This document shows, piece after piece, positions 1 through 8,500 of a stretch of DNA of 64,000 bases. A program made the translations under genes and the position numbers. Source of the DNA: Paracnuella aquatica (GTDB lineage: Bacteria; Bacteroidota; Bacteroidia; Chitinophagales; Chitinophagaceae); NCBI RefSeq assembly GCF_003332885.2, contig NZ_QOWJ01000002.1:62001-126000 (forward strand), written 5' to 3'. Under the pieces are notes generated by a model. It ran no database searches. It saw nothing but the letters and a program-made list of their open reading frames with translations, and was not told the origin of the DNA. Every line of letters starts with the position of its first letter. Position 1 is the stretch's first letter.

Positions 1-431
1 CCAACTTTTCGAGAAACGTACAGGCTGTGATGTTGAACGGATTTGTAAAATATGGTGGCCTCGAATTCTTTGGAACTTACGAAACTGCTAAAGGTAACGC
101 TGGTAACGCTGGCGATGCTACCAAAGGCATCATTGCTGATCTTGACAAGCGCACCATGAACCAAACCGCTGTTGAAGGTCTTTACCGCCTTGGTGCCCGC
201 GAAAATGTTTATGTGGCTGCCCGCTACAACACTGTAAACTCAGAGTTGCCTGGCTACACTGAAAAAGTAAACATCAACCGCACTTCACTGGCTGCCGGAT
301 GGTTCCTGACCAACAACGTGCTGCTGAAAGGCGAGTATGTAATCCAGAAATACAATGATTTCAAACCCACTGACATCCGCTACGGTGGCAAGTTCAACGG
401 ATACGTAATTGAAGCAGTAGTAGGCTTCTAA
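1..431 (+). CDS. Outer-membrane beta-barrel protein, C-terminal part (5' end outside window)
   Basis: The reading frame is open from the first bases of the window with no stop, so the gene starts upstream; a GTG at 27 is internal. About 143 residues are visible. They alternate hydrophobic and polar residues as in transmembrane beta strands, with short turns rich in Gly, Asn and Asp, and end in Phe (EAVVGF), the usual C-terminal signature of Gram-negative outer-membrane barrels. A porin-like or phosphate-selective-porin-like role is possible, but the visible part does not allow a family name. A strong terminator lies 28 bases after the stop. Confidence 0.75.
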   Translation, partial: NFSRNVQAVMLNGFVKYGGLEFFGTYETAKGNAGNAGDATKGIIADLDKRTMNQTAVEGLYRLGARENVYVAARYNTVNSELPGYTEKVNINRTSLAAGWFLTNNVLLKGEYVIQKYNDFKPTDIRYGGKFNGYVIEAVVGF

Positions 432-458
432 CCGCCTCATGTGTTTTTCTTCTACATC

Positions 459-489
459 AGGATAGCCTTCGGGCTATCCTGTTTTTTTT
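459..489 (+). terminator. Rho-independent terminator of the barrel gene
   Basis: Nine-base perfect stem AGGATAGCC / GGCTATCCT with a TTCG loop, followed by a run of eight T. It lies directly after the stop of the partial outer-membrane gene. Confidence 0.92.
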
Positions 490-597
490 AAGCATGTTCC
501 ATTTGCACCATGTTATTGCAACAATGTTATTGGATAAATAAAACGCACCGGCCAACAACAACGCATGCTATCTTATTTGCTTTATGAGGAACAACCC

Positions 598-630
598 AAA
601 GGCCGCCTGCAACAGGTGGCCTTTTCTTTT
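598..630 (+). terminator. Second, orphan terminator-like hairpin
   Basis: Stem AAAGGCCGCCTG / CAGGTGGCCTTT with one G-T pair and a three-base loop, followed by a T-rich tract (TTTTCTTTTT). No credible protein gene lies between this hairpin and the terminator at 459-489. It may back up that terminator or end a short RNA made from 490-597. Confidence 0.6.
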
Positions 631-654
631 TACATGATATACTCGATGCAAGGA

Positions 655-686
655 TTGCTGTTGGGCTGATGTATGCAGTAGCTTTG
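655..686 (+). promoter_or_regulatory. Bacteroidetes-type promoter for the YoaK-like gene
   Basis: TAGCTTTG at 679-686 fits the TAnnTTTG -7 box of Bacteroidetes, with TTG 21 bases upstream as a -33 element. The start codon follows 44 bases after the -7 box. Assigned by pattern only. Confidence 0.5.
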
Positions 687-730
687 CACCTGTTGCTCCT
701 CGCCTTCCATTACCTTTAATAAAAGCAGTT

Positions 731-1453
731 ATGTTTCGGCACAAAGGCAAAAGCAGAACCCTGGCGCACAACCTGAAACTGGCTTCCCTGCTTTCATTTG
801 TGGCTGGCATTGTAAATGTAAGTGGCTTGTTTGCCGTGCAGCGGCTTACCACCAACGTTACGGGCCACTTTGCATTCTTTGCCGATGAAATGTCGCAAAA
901 GCATTTTGGACAGGCACTCATTTACCTGCTCTATATCCTTGCTTTTTTCCTGGGCGCTTTTTGCTCCAACCTGCTGGTGGAGCTTATTTCAGGTAAAAAT
1001 GCGCGGCTGGTAAATACAGTGCCGGTTGCCATTGAAATAACCATCCTTTCCTTTGTGGCGCTGCTGCATCCGGCGCTGGTGCTGCAACATGCCGATGCCA
1101 TTGCCTGCCTGCTGCTGTTTGCCATGGGCCTGCAAAATGCACTGGTAACATCCTTGTCCAATGCAGTGGTGCGCACCACGCATCTTACCGGCCTCTTCAC
1201 CGACCTGGGCATTGAGTTGTCGCAGGTATTTTTTTATACAAAACCCGAACAGCAACAAAAACTGTGGGCATCCATCCGGCTGCGGCTGACCATCATTTGC
1301 TGCTTTTTCTTAGGCGGCATTGCGGGCGGGCTGGGCTATACAATTGCAGGCAATCATATTTTGCTGCTGGCTGTGGCCACGCTTATTGTGGCCCTTATTT
1401 ACGACAGTATAAAAGTGCGGGTAGTGCGCATCCGAAGAAAGTATTTAGGCTAA
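731..1453 (+). CDS. YoaK family (DUF1275) integral membrane protein
   Basis: The 240-residue protein has about six hydrophobic segments and the family's opening pattern: a basic N-terminus, a first membrane helix (LASLLSFVAGIVNVSGL), then the polar stretch TTNVTGHFAFFADEM. A second conserved-looking stretch, GLQNALVTSLSNAVVRTTHLTG, lies near the middle. DUF1275 proteins are inner-membrane proteins of unknown transport function. Length is normal. The gene is convergent with the P-type ATPase gene, with only 20 bases between the stop codons and no terminator hairpin there. Confidence 0.85.
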   Translation: MFRHKGKSRTLAHNLKLASLLSFVAGIVNVSGLFAVQRLTTNVTGHFAFFADEMSQKHFGQALIYLLYILAFFLGAFCSNLLVELISGKNARLVNTVPVAIEITILSFVALLHPALVLQHADAIACLLLFAMGLQNALVTSLSNAVVRTTHLTGLFTDLGIELSQVFFYTKPEQQQKLWASIRLRLTIICCFFLGGIAGGLGYTIAGNHILLLAVATLIVALIYDSIKVRVVRIRRKYLG

Positions 1454-1473
1454 CGGCTACCTGTATGCGCAGA

Positions 1474-4014
1474 TTAGCGAGTTGTTGCAAATGATGTCTG
1501 CGGTTGCACGCCGTTCGGTTGCCGCAGCCGCTTGATCCCTTTTACCAGCTCGTACCAAATCACCGAAACAAAGCCGGTAACGATACACACCAGCAACTGG
1601 CTTTTACTCAACGGCGCAAATTCAAAAAAGTTGGTGAGCGGCTGCACCAGCAGCAACAAAGCAGTGAGCACCACAGTGCCACCAATGATCAGCAGCACCA
1701 GGTTATTGCGGTAGCGCAGCGTGGTAACAACAGAATAATAAAAAGACCGGTTGACAAGTGTAAGAAAAATATTGGCGGCAATAAGGACCGTAAATACCAT
1801 GGTGCGGGTTTGCGCTTCATCTAACCCATGCCCCACTGCGTACTGGTATGCGTATAACGTGCCTGCGGTAATGGCCAAGCCCTGCACAATGCTGGTGGCC
1901 AGTTCTTTTGCATTGAAAAAAGTATTGGTAAATGGCCGCGGTGGCTGCGTCATAGTATTGGCTTCCATCGGTTCGTTTTCAAACACAATAGAGCAGGTGG
2001 GCCCCATGATCAGCTCGAGGAAAATAATGTGCACCGGTGAAAAAATATTGGGATACACCCAGCCCAATGCCAACGGAATAAACACCGTAAGGATGATGGG
2101 GATGTGTATGGAAATAATGTATTGAATGGCCTTTTTGAGGTTGGTATAAATGCGGCGGCCCATAGCCACCGCATCCACCATTTTCGATAGATCATCTTCC
2201 AGCAGCACCAGCGATGCGGCCTGCCTTGCTATTTCGGTTCCTTTTTTACCCATGGCAATGCCAATATGCGCCGCTTTCAACGCAGGCCCATCGTTCACGC
2301 CATCGCCGGTCATGGCCACAATTTCTCGGTTGGCCTTTAGTGCATTGATGATGCGGAGTTTTGCATCGGGAAACATGCGGCTGAATATATTGGTGCTGGC
2401 CACTTTTTGTTGCAACTCATCCTGCGAAAGTTGCATCAACTCATCGCCGGTAAGTGCATGCTCGTGGCCTCTGAAATTTATTTGCTGCGCAATGGCTGCA
2501 GTGGTGGCTGCATTATCGCCGGTAATGATTTTTACAGCAATGCCGGCGGTATAAAAATCATTTAGCACGGCACCGATATTTGCCTTTGGCGGATCGTAAA
2601 ATGCCACGAGTCCTTTGAATACAAAAGGCAGTTGCTGTTGCTTTTCGGGATAGCTTTCGCCTTCAAAAAAACTTTGCCCCACACCCAGTACCCGGTAGCC
2701 TTGTGCCGCCAATGTTTCGATGGCATCTGATACTTTTTGTTGCACTTCTGCATTTGGATGACTTACCGCCAATATTGCTTCCGGCGCACCTTTGGCGGCA
2801 ATGATGCGCTGCCCTTGTGCATTGCCAAACACATGCGTCATCATGGGTGGTTTGCCACTCAATGGGTACTCGTGCTGCATTTGAAACTGTGGTCGCTGGT
2901 CGGGCGTAGGCAGGTTGGCGTAGGCGCTGTGCAGCGCCAGTTCCATGGCATCAAACGGTATGGGTTCGCTGGCCCACATGGCCACTTCAACCAAGGCCAT
3001 TTCATCTGCGTTCAGCTCTTTTTCAGGATCGGCTATCCTCCCCGATTCAACCGAAAAAACTTTAGCGAGCCGCATTTTGTTTTCGGTGATGGTGCCGGTT
3101 TTATCCACGCAAATGGTAGTAGCGCTGCCCAGTGTTTCCACTGTTTTCATTTGCTTCACCACAATGCCCAGCCTCATCAGCCGCCAGGCACCAATGGCCA
3201 TAAACGTGGTGAACGCAACCGGTATTTCTTCAGGCAAAATACTCATGGCCAGTGTGAGTGCTTTGAGCAGGCTATCGAGCACTTGCCGGCTTTGGAAATA
3301 ATTGATGCCCCAAACAACCAAAAACACCACAACGCCAATCACCACCATGCGTTGTACAAAATGATTGATCTGCAGCTCCAGCGGTGTTTTTTCGTCACCA
3401 ATATCTTCGAGGCTTTTGCCAATTTTACCCAGTTGCGTTGCATCGCCAATGGCCGTAACTTCAACAATGGCCAAGCCGCTGGCAACCGTAGTGCCTTTGT
3501 ACACTAAATGGTCTTCCTGCGCAGCATCTTTCGCCACCGGCAACGATTCGCCGGTGAGTATGGACTCGTTGACCGAAAAATCGTTGGATTGAATAATGGC
3601 GCCATCGGCTGCAATGGCGGTGCCCTCCGAAACAATTAGGTTGTCGCCCACTACTAAGTCGGCGCTTACAATGTCTTGCTGCTGGCCGTTGCGGATAACG
3701 GTGCACATGGGTTGTGTAAAGGCTTGCAGTTTTTCCAGCGCCATGCGGCTCCGCGAATCTTGGTACAGCGAAATGGCGGCCACCAGGATAATGGCTGCTG
3801 CTAGGAAAATACCATCACCAATTTCGCCACTGATAAAATGTATGGTAGCGGCAACCAGCAGGAGCACTACCATCGGTTCCTTTGCCAGGCTTTTCACGGT
3901 GTTGAGCAACCGATTTTCCTTTCGATGTTCCTGCGTGTTGCGGCCAAACTTATTTCGTTGCACCAATACCTTTTCGTCGGTAAGGCCCTGTATATTGAAA
4001 TGAGTTTTGACCAT
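1474..4014 (-). CDS. Cation-translocating P-type ATPase (P2-like)
   Basis: An 846-residue ion pump of the inner membrane that couples ATP hydrolysis to cation export; calcium-type by overall similarity. Visible in order: N-terminal cation-ATPase domain (1-45), helices M1-M2 (about 46-85), actuator loop with TGES (154-157), M3-M4 (222-285) carrying PEEIP (261-265), phosphorylation motif DKTGT with Asp304, nucleotide-binding KGAPE (408-412), hinge TGDGVND (569-575), and about six C-terminal helices. The intact catalytic motifs argue for an active pump. The M4 ion-site motif is PEEIP instead of the PEGLP usual in calcium pumps, so the transported ion is open. No soft-metal-binding N-terminal domain is present. 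Confidence 0.93.
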   Translation of the reverse strand: MVKTHFNIQGLTDEKVLVQRNKFGRNTQEHRKENRLLNTVKSLAKEPMVVLLLVAATIHFISGEIGDGIFLAAAIILVAAISLYQDSRSRMALEKLQAFTQPMCTVIRNGQQQDIVSADLVVGDNLIVSEGTAIAADGAIIQSNDFSVNESILTGESLPVAKDAAQEDHLVYKGTTVASGLAIVEVTAIGDATQLGKIGKSLEDIGDEKTPLELQINHFVQRMVVIGVVVFLVVWGINYFQSRQVLDSLLKALTLAMSILPEEIPVAFTTFMAIGAWRLMRLGIVVKQMKTVETLGSATTICVDKTGTITENKMRLAKVFSVESGRIADPEKELNADEMALVEVAMWASEPIPFDAMELALHSAYANLPTPDQRPQFQMQHEYPLSGKPPMMTHVFGNAQGQRIIAAKGAPEAILAVSHPNAEVQQKVSDAIETLAAQGYRVLGVGQSFFEGESYPEKQQQLPFVFKGLVAFYDPPKANIGAVLNDFYTAGIAVKIITGDNAATTAAIAQQINFRGHEHALTGDELMQLSQDELQQKVASTNIFSRMFPDAKLRIINALKANREIVAMTGDGVNDGPALKAAHIGIAMGKKGTEIARQAASLVLLEDDLSKMVDAVAMGRRIYTNLKKAIQYIISIHIPIILTVFIPLALGWVYPNIFSPVHIIFLELIMGPTCSIVFENEPMEANTMTQPPRPFTNTFFNAKELATSIVQGLAITAGTLYAYQYAVGHGLDEAQTRTMVFTVLIAANIFLTLVNRSFYYSVVTTLRYRNNLVLLIIGGTVVLTALLLLVQPLTNFFEFAPLSKSQLLVCIVTGFVSVIWYELVKGIKRLRQPNGVQPQTSFATTR

Positions 4015-4210
4015 ACAAGTGTGGGTTGTTGTACAGCGGCATCAACAGGAAACTTTATTCACGGAATAATACCGCTGTTGTTAGGTACCAACAATTTAAC
4101 GCAATCGCTTGAGCCGGTACAGAGTAATGGTCTGCATGATTGCCATTAATGAAATAGGCAGCACATTATCCTGCACACCGTTCCACCATCATTTACACAT
4201 GTTGTTTTGA

Positions 4211-4783
4211 TCAATACCTTTTCAATAACCGTCGTGCAGAATCAGATGCACAGATCAAACCTGCGGCCATCATGATCACATCTTTGATCACCAGCCGGCC
4301 GGCACCCGACAGGTATGGAAAGCCGTACTGCGGCGTAGGAAAATCACCGCCCAGGTTGGGCACATATACTTCGGGTGTGGTAATTAAAAATGAAAGCGTA
4401 ACCACCGACATACCAAACGTAAGCAGGCCACCAATTACACCCAGTTTTGCATTCCAGATGCCCATCAACGTAATGATGCCAATGATGATAATAACTGCTC
4501 CCAAGCCATACGAAAAAATATAAGTGCCGTTTGCCCGGTGCCAGTCAATATTTTTCTGAACGGTCTTGCCTTCGGGGTTTTTATATTGGTTGTATTCCGG
4601 CGCTTTTTTGGTATAAAAAAAACTCATGAGCGGACTGTTGGCCACAAAAGGCACAATGCCATCAGCCTCGTATTGAAACGCTTTTAACCCACCAATCCAA
4701 ACCATTACAATAAAGATGGCTACACGGGCCAGGTGAACAAAATTGGCCTGGCTACGTGCCAGCATTTTCAAAAAGTTTTTCAT
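4211..4783 (-). CDS. DUF417/RclC-like inner-membrane protein
   Basis: The 190-residue protein closely follows the E. coli YkgB/RclC pattern: MVWIGGLKAFQYEADGIVPF, then VANSPLMSFFY, then FLITTPEVYVP and GFPYLSGAGRLVIKD. About four membrane helices are visible. RclC is an inner-membrane protein of the reactive-chlorine resistance system (known for E. coli). It is the last of three same-strand genes (AraC regulator, DUF983, this gene) with gaps of 6 and 45 bases, so co-transcription is likely. An oxidant-stress role here is inference. The stop is followed by about 195 bases without a gene before the ATPase start. Confidence 0.88.
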   Translation of the reverse strand: MKNFLKMLARSQANFVHLARVAIFIVMVWIGGLKAFQYEADGIVPFVANSPLMSFFYTKKAPEYNQYKNPEGKTVQKNIDWHRANGTYIFSYGLGAVIIIIGIITLMGIWNAKLGVIGGLLTFGMSVVTLSFLITTPEVYVPNLGGDFPTPQYGFPYLSGAGRLVIKDVIMMAAGLICASDSARRLLKRY

Positions 4784-4828
4784 CGTGTTCCGTATTAAAA
4801 AATAGAATGCAAGGGTGCACAGCAGCGG

Positions 4829-5290
4829 CTACCAGTTGTTTTGCTGCTCTTTGTTTACGTTGTATTGCAGCACCACATCGCCCTTGTGCCAGTTGGCACT
4901 GTAGCGCACAAAAAATAAGAGCCAAACGGTGCGGGATATGCGCATCAGCGGCGGCTGCAATGCCACCAGCAAAACAGCATTCACGCCAATCCACCAGAAA
5001 AAGCGGCTGTCCTGCAGGCTGAACCCGATGAGCAGCCACCACAGCGCAAAAGTGAGCACGCTGAACAGCACTGCCAGCACATAACTGATCATGTTGGTGC
5101 CATAGTAAAACCCGGGTTCCATGTCAAGCGGCTGGCCGCAAACGGGGCAGCTTTCGTGCATCTTCATGGTGTGTTTTAGGTTGTACGGATTTTTGTATTG
5201 AAACATATCGCCCCTTCTGCAGCGGGTGCATTTCGATTGCAAAATGCTCCATACCAAATTGGGTTTATGATCGAGGTTTTGTGCGCACAT
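4829..5290 (-). CDS. DUF983 family membrane protein with two CxxC motifs
   Basis: The 153-residue protein begins with a zinc-ribbon-like region: CTRC (21-24) and CPVC (48-51), with the DUF983 pattern RRGDMF between them. Two or three membrane helices follow (about 68-92 and 97-130). Function of the family is unknown; the four cysteines suggest metal binding or redox sensing. It sits 6 bases after the AraC-family gene and before the DUF417 gene, so it is probably the middle gene of that operon. Confidence 0.87.
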   Translation of the reverse strand: MCAQNLDHKPNLVWSILQSKCTRCRRGDMFQYKNPYNLKHTMKMHESCPVCGQPLDMEPGFYYGTNMISYVLAVLFSVLTFALWWLLIGFSLQDSRFFWWIGVNAVLLVALQPPLMRISRTVWLLFFVRYSANWHKGDVVLQYNVNKEQQNNW

Positions 5291-5296
5291 AGGACG

Positions 5297-6190
5297 TTAA
5301 TTTATTTGGTTTAAAAATGTTTGCCGGAACGCCTCAGGTGTAACACCTGCATTTTTTTTAAAAAAGCGGTTGAAATAAGAATTGTCCTGGAAGTTGAGGT
5401 CGTAGGCAATTTCGGTAACGGTCATTGATGCATTGGTGAGCAGCCTTTTTGCTTCCAGCAAAATGCGGTCGCGAATCAGCTCACCGGCGGTTTTGCCCAA
5501 CAGATCCTGGCACAGTGCATTGAGGTGATTGGGCGTAACGTAAAGCAGATCCGCGTACTCTTTGGGCAGCCTGATGGTGCGGAAATGCTGGTCGATCAGT
5601 TGCTGAAAATTGCGCAGCAACATTTGCTTTTGCCGCGGCACGCTGCTCGCTTTTTTGCCACCACAATTACGGTCGATGGTGATGAACAGCTCCAGCAATT
5701 TTAAGCGGATGATGTCGATGTGTTGTGCATTGGTCGTTGCCAGTTCGGCAAGCATGCCTTCGAACAAAGCCACCACTTGCGGCTGCAACGCCTGCGGCAA
5801 CTGGCAAACACCGGCGGTTGCATTGCCGCTGAAAAATGAAAACTGGTCGAGGTAGCGGCTGTTGTGTAAAAACGAGGAAAACAGGGCTTCGTTGAAATGT
5901 ACAATAAAGCCATCTACGCCTTTTTCAAAATGCCAGCTGTGCACCTGGCCGGGAACCATAAAATAGATCTGCATCGGCTTTACGGTAAACTGTTCAAAGT
6001 CGATGGTGTGTGTGCCGCGGCCCGAAGTAAACAGCACCAGGTGAAAAAAAGAATGGCGGTGCGGCAGGTGCAGGTTTTGGTAATGCTTGTGCAGGTAGGC
6101 GCCAAACCGCTCAATCAACAGGTCTTTTTGCGACCGTTGATCAATGGTACAAATATCGTACACCGGAATGGAAGCCTTTGCCATAGCCAT
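5297..6190 (-). CDS. AraC family transcriptional regulator
   Basis: The 297-residue protein has an N-terminal cupin-like ligand domain (about 15-150; HLPHRHSFFHLVLF, then MVPGQVHSWHF) and a C-terminal double helix-turn-helix of the AraC/XylS type (about 195-295; VTEIAYDLNFQDNSYFNRFFKK is the family signature). It is the first gene of an apparent operon with the DUF983 and DUF417 genes, so it probably regulates them and itself. Two in-frame ATG codons (6190 and 6184) are possible starts. The pairing with a DUF417 gene recalls E. coli rclR/rclC, but the ligand is unknown. Confidence 0.92.
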   Translation of the reverse strand: MAMAKASIPVYDICTIDQRSQKDLLIERFGAYLHKHYQNLHLPHRHSFFHLVLFTSGRGTHTIDFEQFTVKPMQIYFMVPGQVHSWHFEKGVDGFIVHFNEALFSSFLHNSRYLDQFSFFSGNATAGVCQLPQALQPQVVALFEGMLAELATTNAQHIDIIRLKLLELFITIDRNCGGKKASSVPRQKQMLLRNFQQLIDQHFRTIRLPKEYADLLYVTPNHLNALCQDLLGKTAGELIRDRILLEAKRLLTNASMTVTEIAYDLNFQDNSYFNRFFKKNAGVTPEAFRQTFLNQIN

Positions 6191-6204
6191 TTCTGTTTAC
6201 TACG

Positions 6205-6212
6205 CAAAGGTA
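6205..6212 (-). promoter_or_regulatory. -7 promoter box of the AraC operon
   Basis: TACCTTTG on the minus strand matches TAnnTTTG and lies 15 bases before the AraC start codon. No convincing -33 box was found. Confidence 0.5.
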
Positions 6213-6402
6213 CCAATGAACCTGCGGAAAGGGTGGCACTTTACACCGGTAAGATGGCACTTTTTACCGATTGGGTGATTTTTAACGATTGCTGTAACAG
6301 ATTGGGCAAAGCCAATTTTGTAACAACAATTAGGGGCTTTAGCGTCCCATTACGTGGGGCACCAGCTAAAAAGTTTGACAACATTGCGCATTCCTATTAA
6401 AT

Positions 6403-6427
6403 GAAAAAAGGCACTTAGTAGTGCCTT
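6403..6427 (-). terminator. Terminator after the methyltransferase locus
   Basis: Perfect eight-base stem AAGGCACT / AGTGCCTT with a four-base loop (6408-6427). On the minus strand it is followed by a T run (6403-6409 complement). It lies 6 bases after the final stop of the interrupted methyltransferase. Confidence 0.85.
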
Positions 6428-6433
6428 CTCTAA

Positions 6434-7204
6434 CTAAATTTTCCCTTTGCTATTTTGCCAGAAGCTGTGTGTTTTTTTGCCGAGTACTTTCTTTTTTACT
6501 TTCATTACAACAGTTTCTTTTTTCAACGTTGGATCAACCATTGGTGTAATGGTATCGTGGCCTTTTTGAATATGGAATGGCGGTTCGCGGCGCTTCTTTT
6601 CAAATACAACGATACTGTCGTAGAAAGCAATTGAATGAATGTTTTTGGTAATCTCATCAACCCTGATTTTTCGGTTGTCGTTGATATGCCCATCGTACAA
6701 AGAGTCAATCAGGTTTTTTGAATACTCAATAAAGCTTTTGCTGTTTTTATACCCGCCATGAAACTCGTGCCAGTAAGATGTATGGGTATCTTCCACAATG
6801 TACAGCCCGCCTTACTTCACCTTCAAATATAACTGTTCAAAAGATGTTTTTTGCTGTATCATGGTATGCCCGCCATCATCAATAATGATATCGAGTTCGG
6901 GCATCTGTGCACTTACTTGTTGTAAAAAGTCCGGGTCGCTTTGCGAACCGATGAAAATGGTGGTATTCTCTTCTTCCAGTTTTTTACAATCTGGGTTGAT
7001 GTCGATGGCATAAATATGCACCTGTTCACCAAAGTATTTTTTCCACAACTGTATGGAGCCGCCATGCGAAATGCCGATCTCCAAAATGTTTATCCGCTGT
7101 CCTCTATATGCTGCAAAGTACCGTTCGTAGATTTCGAAATAATGATCCCATTTATGAATAAGCTTACCGTCATGTTCGTAAAATATTTCTCTGATCGTTT
7201 TCAT
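6434..7204 (-). pseudogene. SAM-dependent methyltransferase gene interrupted by an in-frame TAA
   Basis: Two parts in the same frame form one class I methyltransferase of the macrocin-O-methyltransferase-like kind. The first 130 residues (from ATG at 7204) carry LEIGISHGGS (AdoMet motif I), AIDINPDC and DIIIDDGGHT. They end LYLKVK followed by TAA at 6812-6814. The next codons in the same frame read GGLYIVEDTHTSYW, the expected continuation of the family, and run 125 more residues to 6434. The stop stands where these proteins usually have Pro, Asp, Glu or similar. One base change from GAA, CAA or AAA would produce it. The rest shows no decay and a terminator is kept, so this is a recent nonsense mutation or a sequence error. 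A GTG at 6796 could start the second half, but that fragment would lack the AdoMet site. Confidence 0.85.
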
Positions 7205-7302
7205 TATAATCTGTAATAGTTAAAGGTTTTTGCTGCTATTTATGTATCTGTATGGTATCTAGTTGTAATGCTTACTTATATCTTAACGAACAATCAGCAG
7301 GG

Positions 7303-8442
7303 TTATTTTGGAAACAGCGATGCATCCAGCCCCGGTATCAGCTTTAAAGCATTTTTGTAATACACTTTTTTCAATACTTCATCGCTTAAGCCCATGCCAT
7401 ACATGGGCCAGAATGCGTGGTACTTTTTGTGGTATGGAAAATATTCATCTTCTGTTTCCAGCACCCGGAAGTAAGTAGCGTATTCGGCCGGCACCCAACT
7501 GTCTTTACCAAACAAAATGCGGTCCTGGTATTTGTTAAAAAACTGTTTGGCCATGCGTGGCTGGCGGCCCAGTTCGGCAATCACAGCGCCAAATTCCACA
7601 TACATATTGGGCATGGCATCGAGCAGGGTGCCCAGGTGTGCCAGGTCGTTGGGGTACCAGCCAAAATGTGCTGCAATGAAGTTGGTTTTCGGGTGCCGCT
7701 TGATGATGTTGTGCTGTTGCTGGATCAGGTCGGCCCAGGGCGCAGGATCGGTATCGCTGCGTTTTCGGCCAGGGTTGGTCAGCAACTCCAGCAGTCGTTC
7801 GTTGTGGTCGTCGGTATCATCCCAAAACTGTTTCGGATCGGCGGTGTGTATCAACACCGGGATGCCCAGCCGGCCGCATGCAGCCCAAACCGGGTCGAGC
7901 CTTGGATCATCAACCCGCAGCATTTTACCATCGGTATCTTTAAACGAAAAGCCCAAGTTTTTATACACTTTCAGGCCTTTGGCGCCGGCCTTTACATCGG
8001 CTTCCAGTTGGGCCACTGCATTATCGGCCCAGCCCTTTTCGCCCACACCTGCAAACGATACATTGGTGAAGACTACTAACCGATTAGGCGTTGCTTTTTT
8101 TGCATTGGCAACAGCACTCACCAGGTACTGGTGATCGTTCACATCAAACACACCATTGGTATTGCGGAAGCCGCGACCACTCAGGTTTACCATCACCTTC
8201 ATGTTGAGTGTATCCATTTGCCGCAGCAGTGCAACTAAGTCCTGGTTGGGCATGTTGTATTGATGATTGTGTACATCAATAAACGGGAACTTGGCTTTGG
8301 TTACCACCTTGCCCGGCACCACCAGCGATGAAGGCGGATTGTAGGTTTCAAAATCAATAGAGCGCCGGCCATTGGCGGCTTGACCTAAAGCACCTTGTGC
8401 CAGCAAAAGGGTACCGATGAAAAACGATGCAGCAATTTTCAT
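7303..8442 (-). CDS. Secreted amidohydrolase family protein
   Basis: Starting at ATG 8442 gives 379 residues with a clean signal peptide (MKIAASFFIGTLLLAQGALG); upstream in-frame codons add an unlikely hydrophilic leader. Amidohydrolase-2 type TIM-barrel motifs are visible: FIDVHNH (HxH metal ligands), GAKGLKVYKN, VLIHTADP, FIAAHFGW and the C-terminal LFGKDSW supplying the last Asp. Members hydrolyse or decarboxylate varied substrates with a divalent metal; the substrate here cannot be told. The Sec signal places it in the periplasm. It stands alone, 58 bases after polA's stop on the same strand. Confidence 0.88.
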   Translation of the reverse strand: MKIAASFFIGTLLLAQGALGQAANGRRSIDFETYNPPSSLVVPGKVVTKAKFPFIDVHNHQYNMPNQDLVALLRQMDTLNMKVMVNLSGRGFRNTNGVFDVNDHQYLVSAVANAKKATPNRLVVFTNVSFAGVGEKGWADNAVAQLEADVKAGAKGLKVYKNLGFSFKDTDGKMLRVDDPRLDPVWAACGRLGIPVLIHTADPKQFWDDTDDHNERLLELLTNPGRKRSDTDPAPWADLIQQQHNIIKRHPKTNFIAAHFGWYPNDLAHLGTLLDAMPNMYVEFGAVIAELGRQPRMAKQFFNKYQDRILFGKDSWVPAEYATYFRVLETEDEYFPYHKKYHAFWPMYGMGLSDEVLKKVYYKNALKLIPGLDASLFPK

Positions 8443-8500
8443 GAACAGTTGTTGTGGGATGGTAGAAAATAAAACCATAGTCTATAAACTATAGACTCTT

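Noticed and set aside
568-921. Minus-strand reading frame opposite the YoaK-like gene
   Set aside because: It overlaps a well supported gene, has no family motifs and includes the intergenic terminator; a shadow frame.
6796-6814. Readthrough or recoding of TAA as an amino acid in the methyltransferase
   Set aside because: No RNA structure is evident and TAA is rarely recoded; a nonsense mutation or sequence error is simpler.
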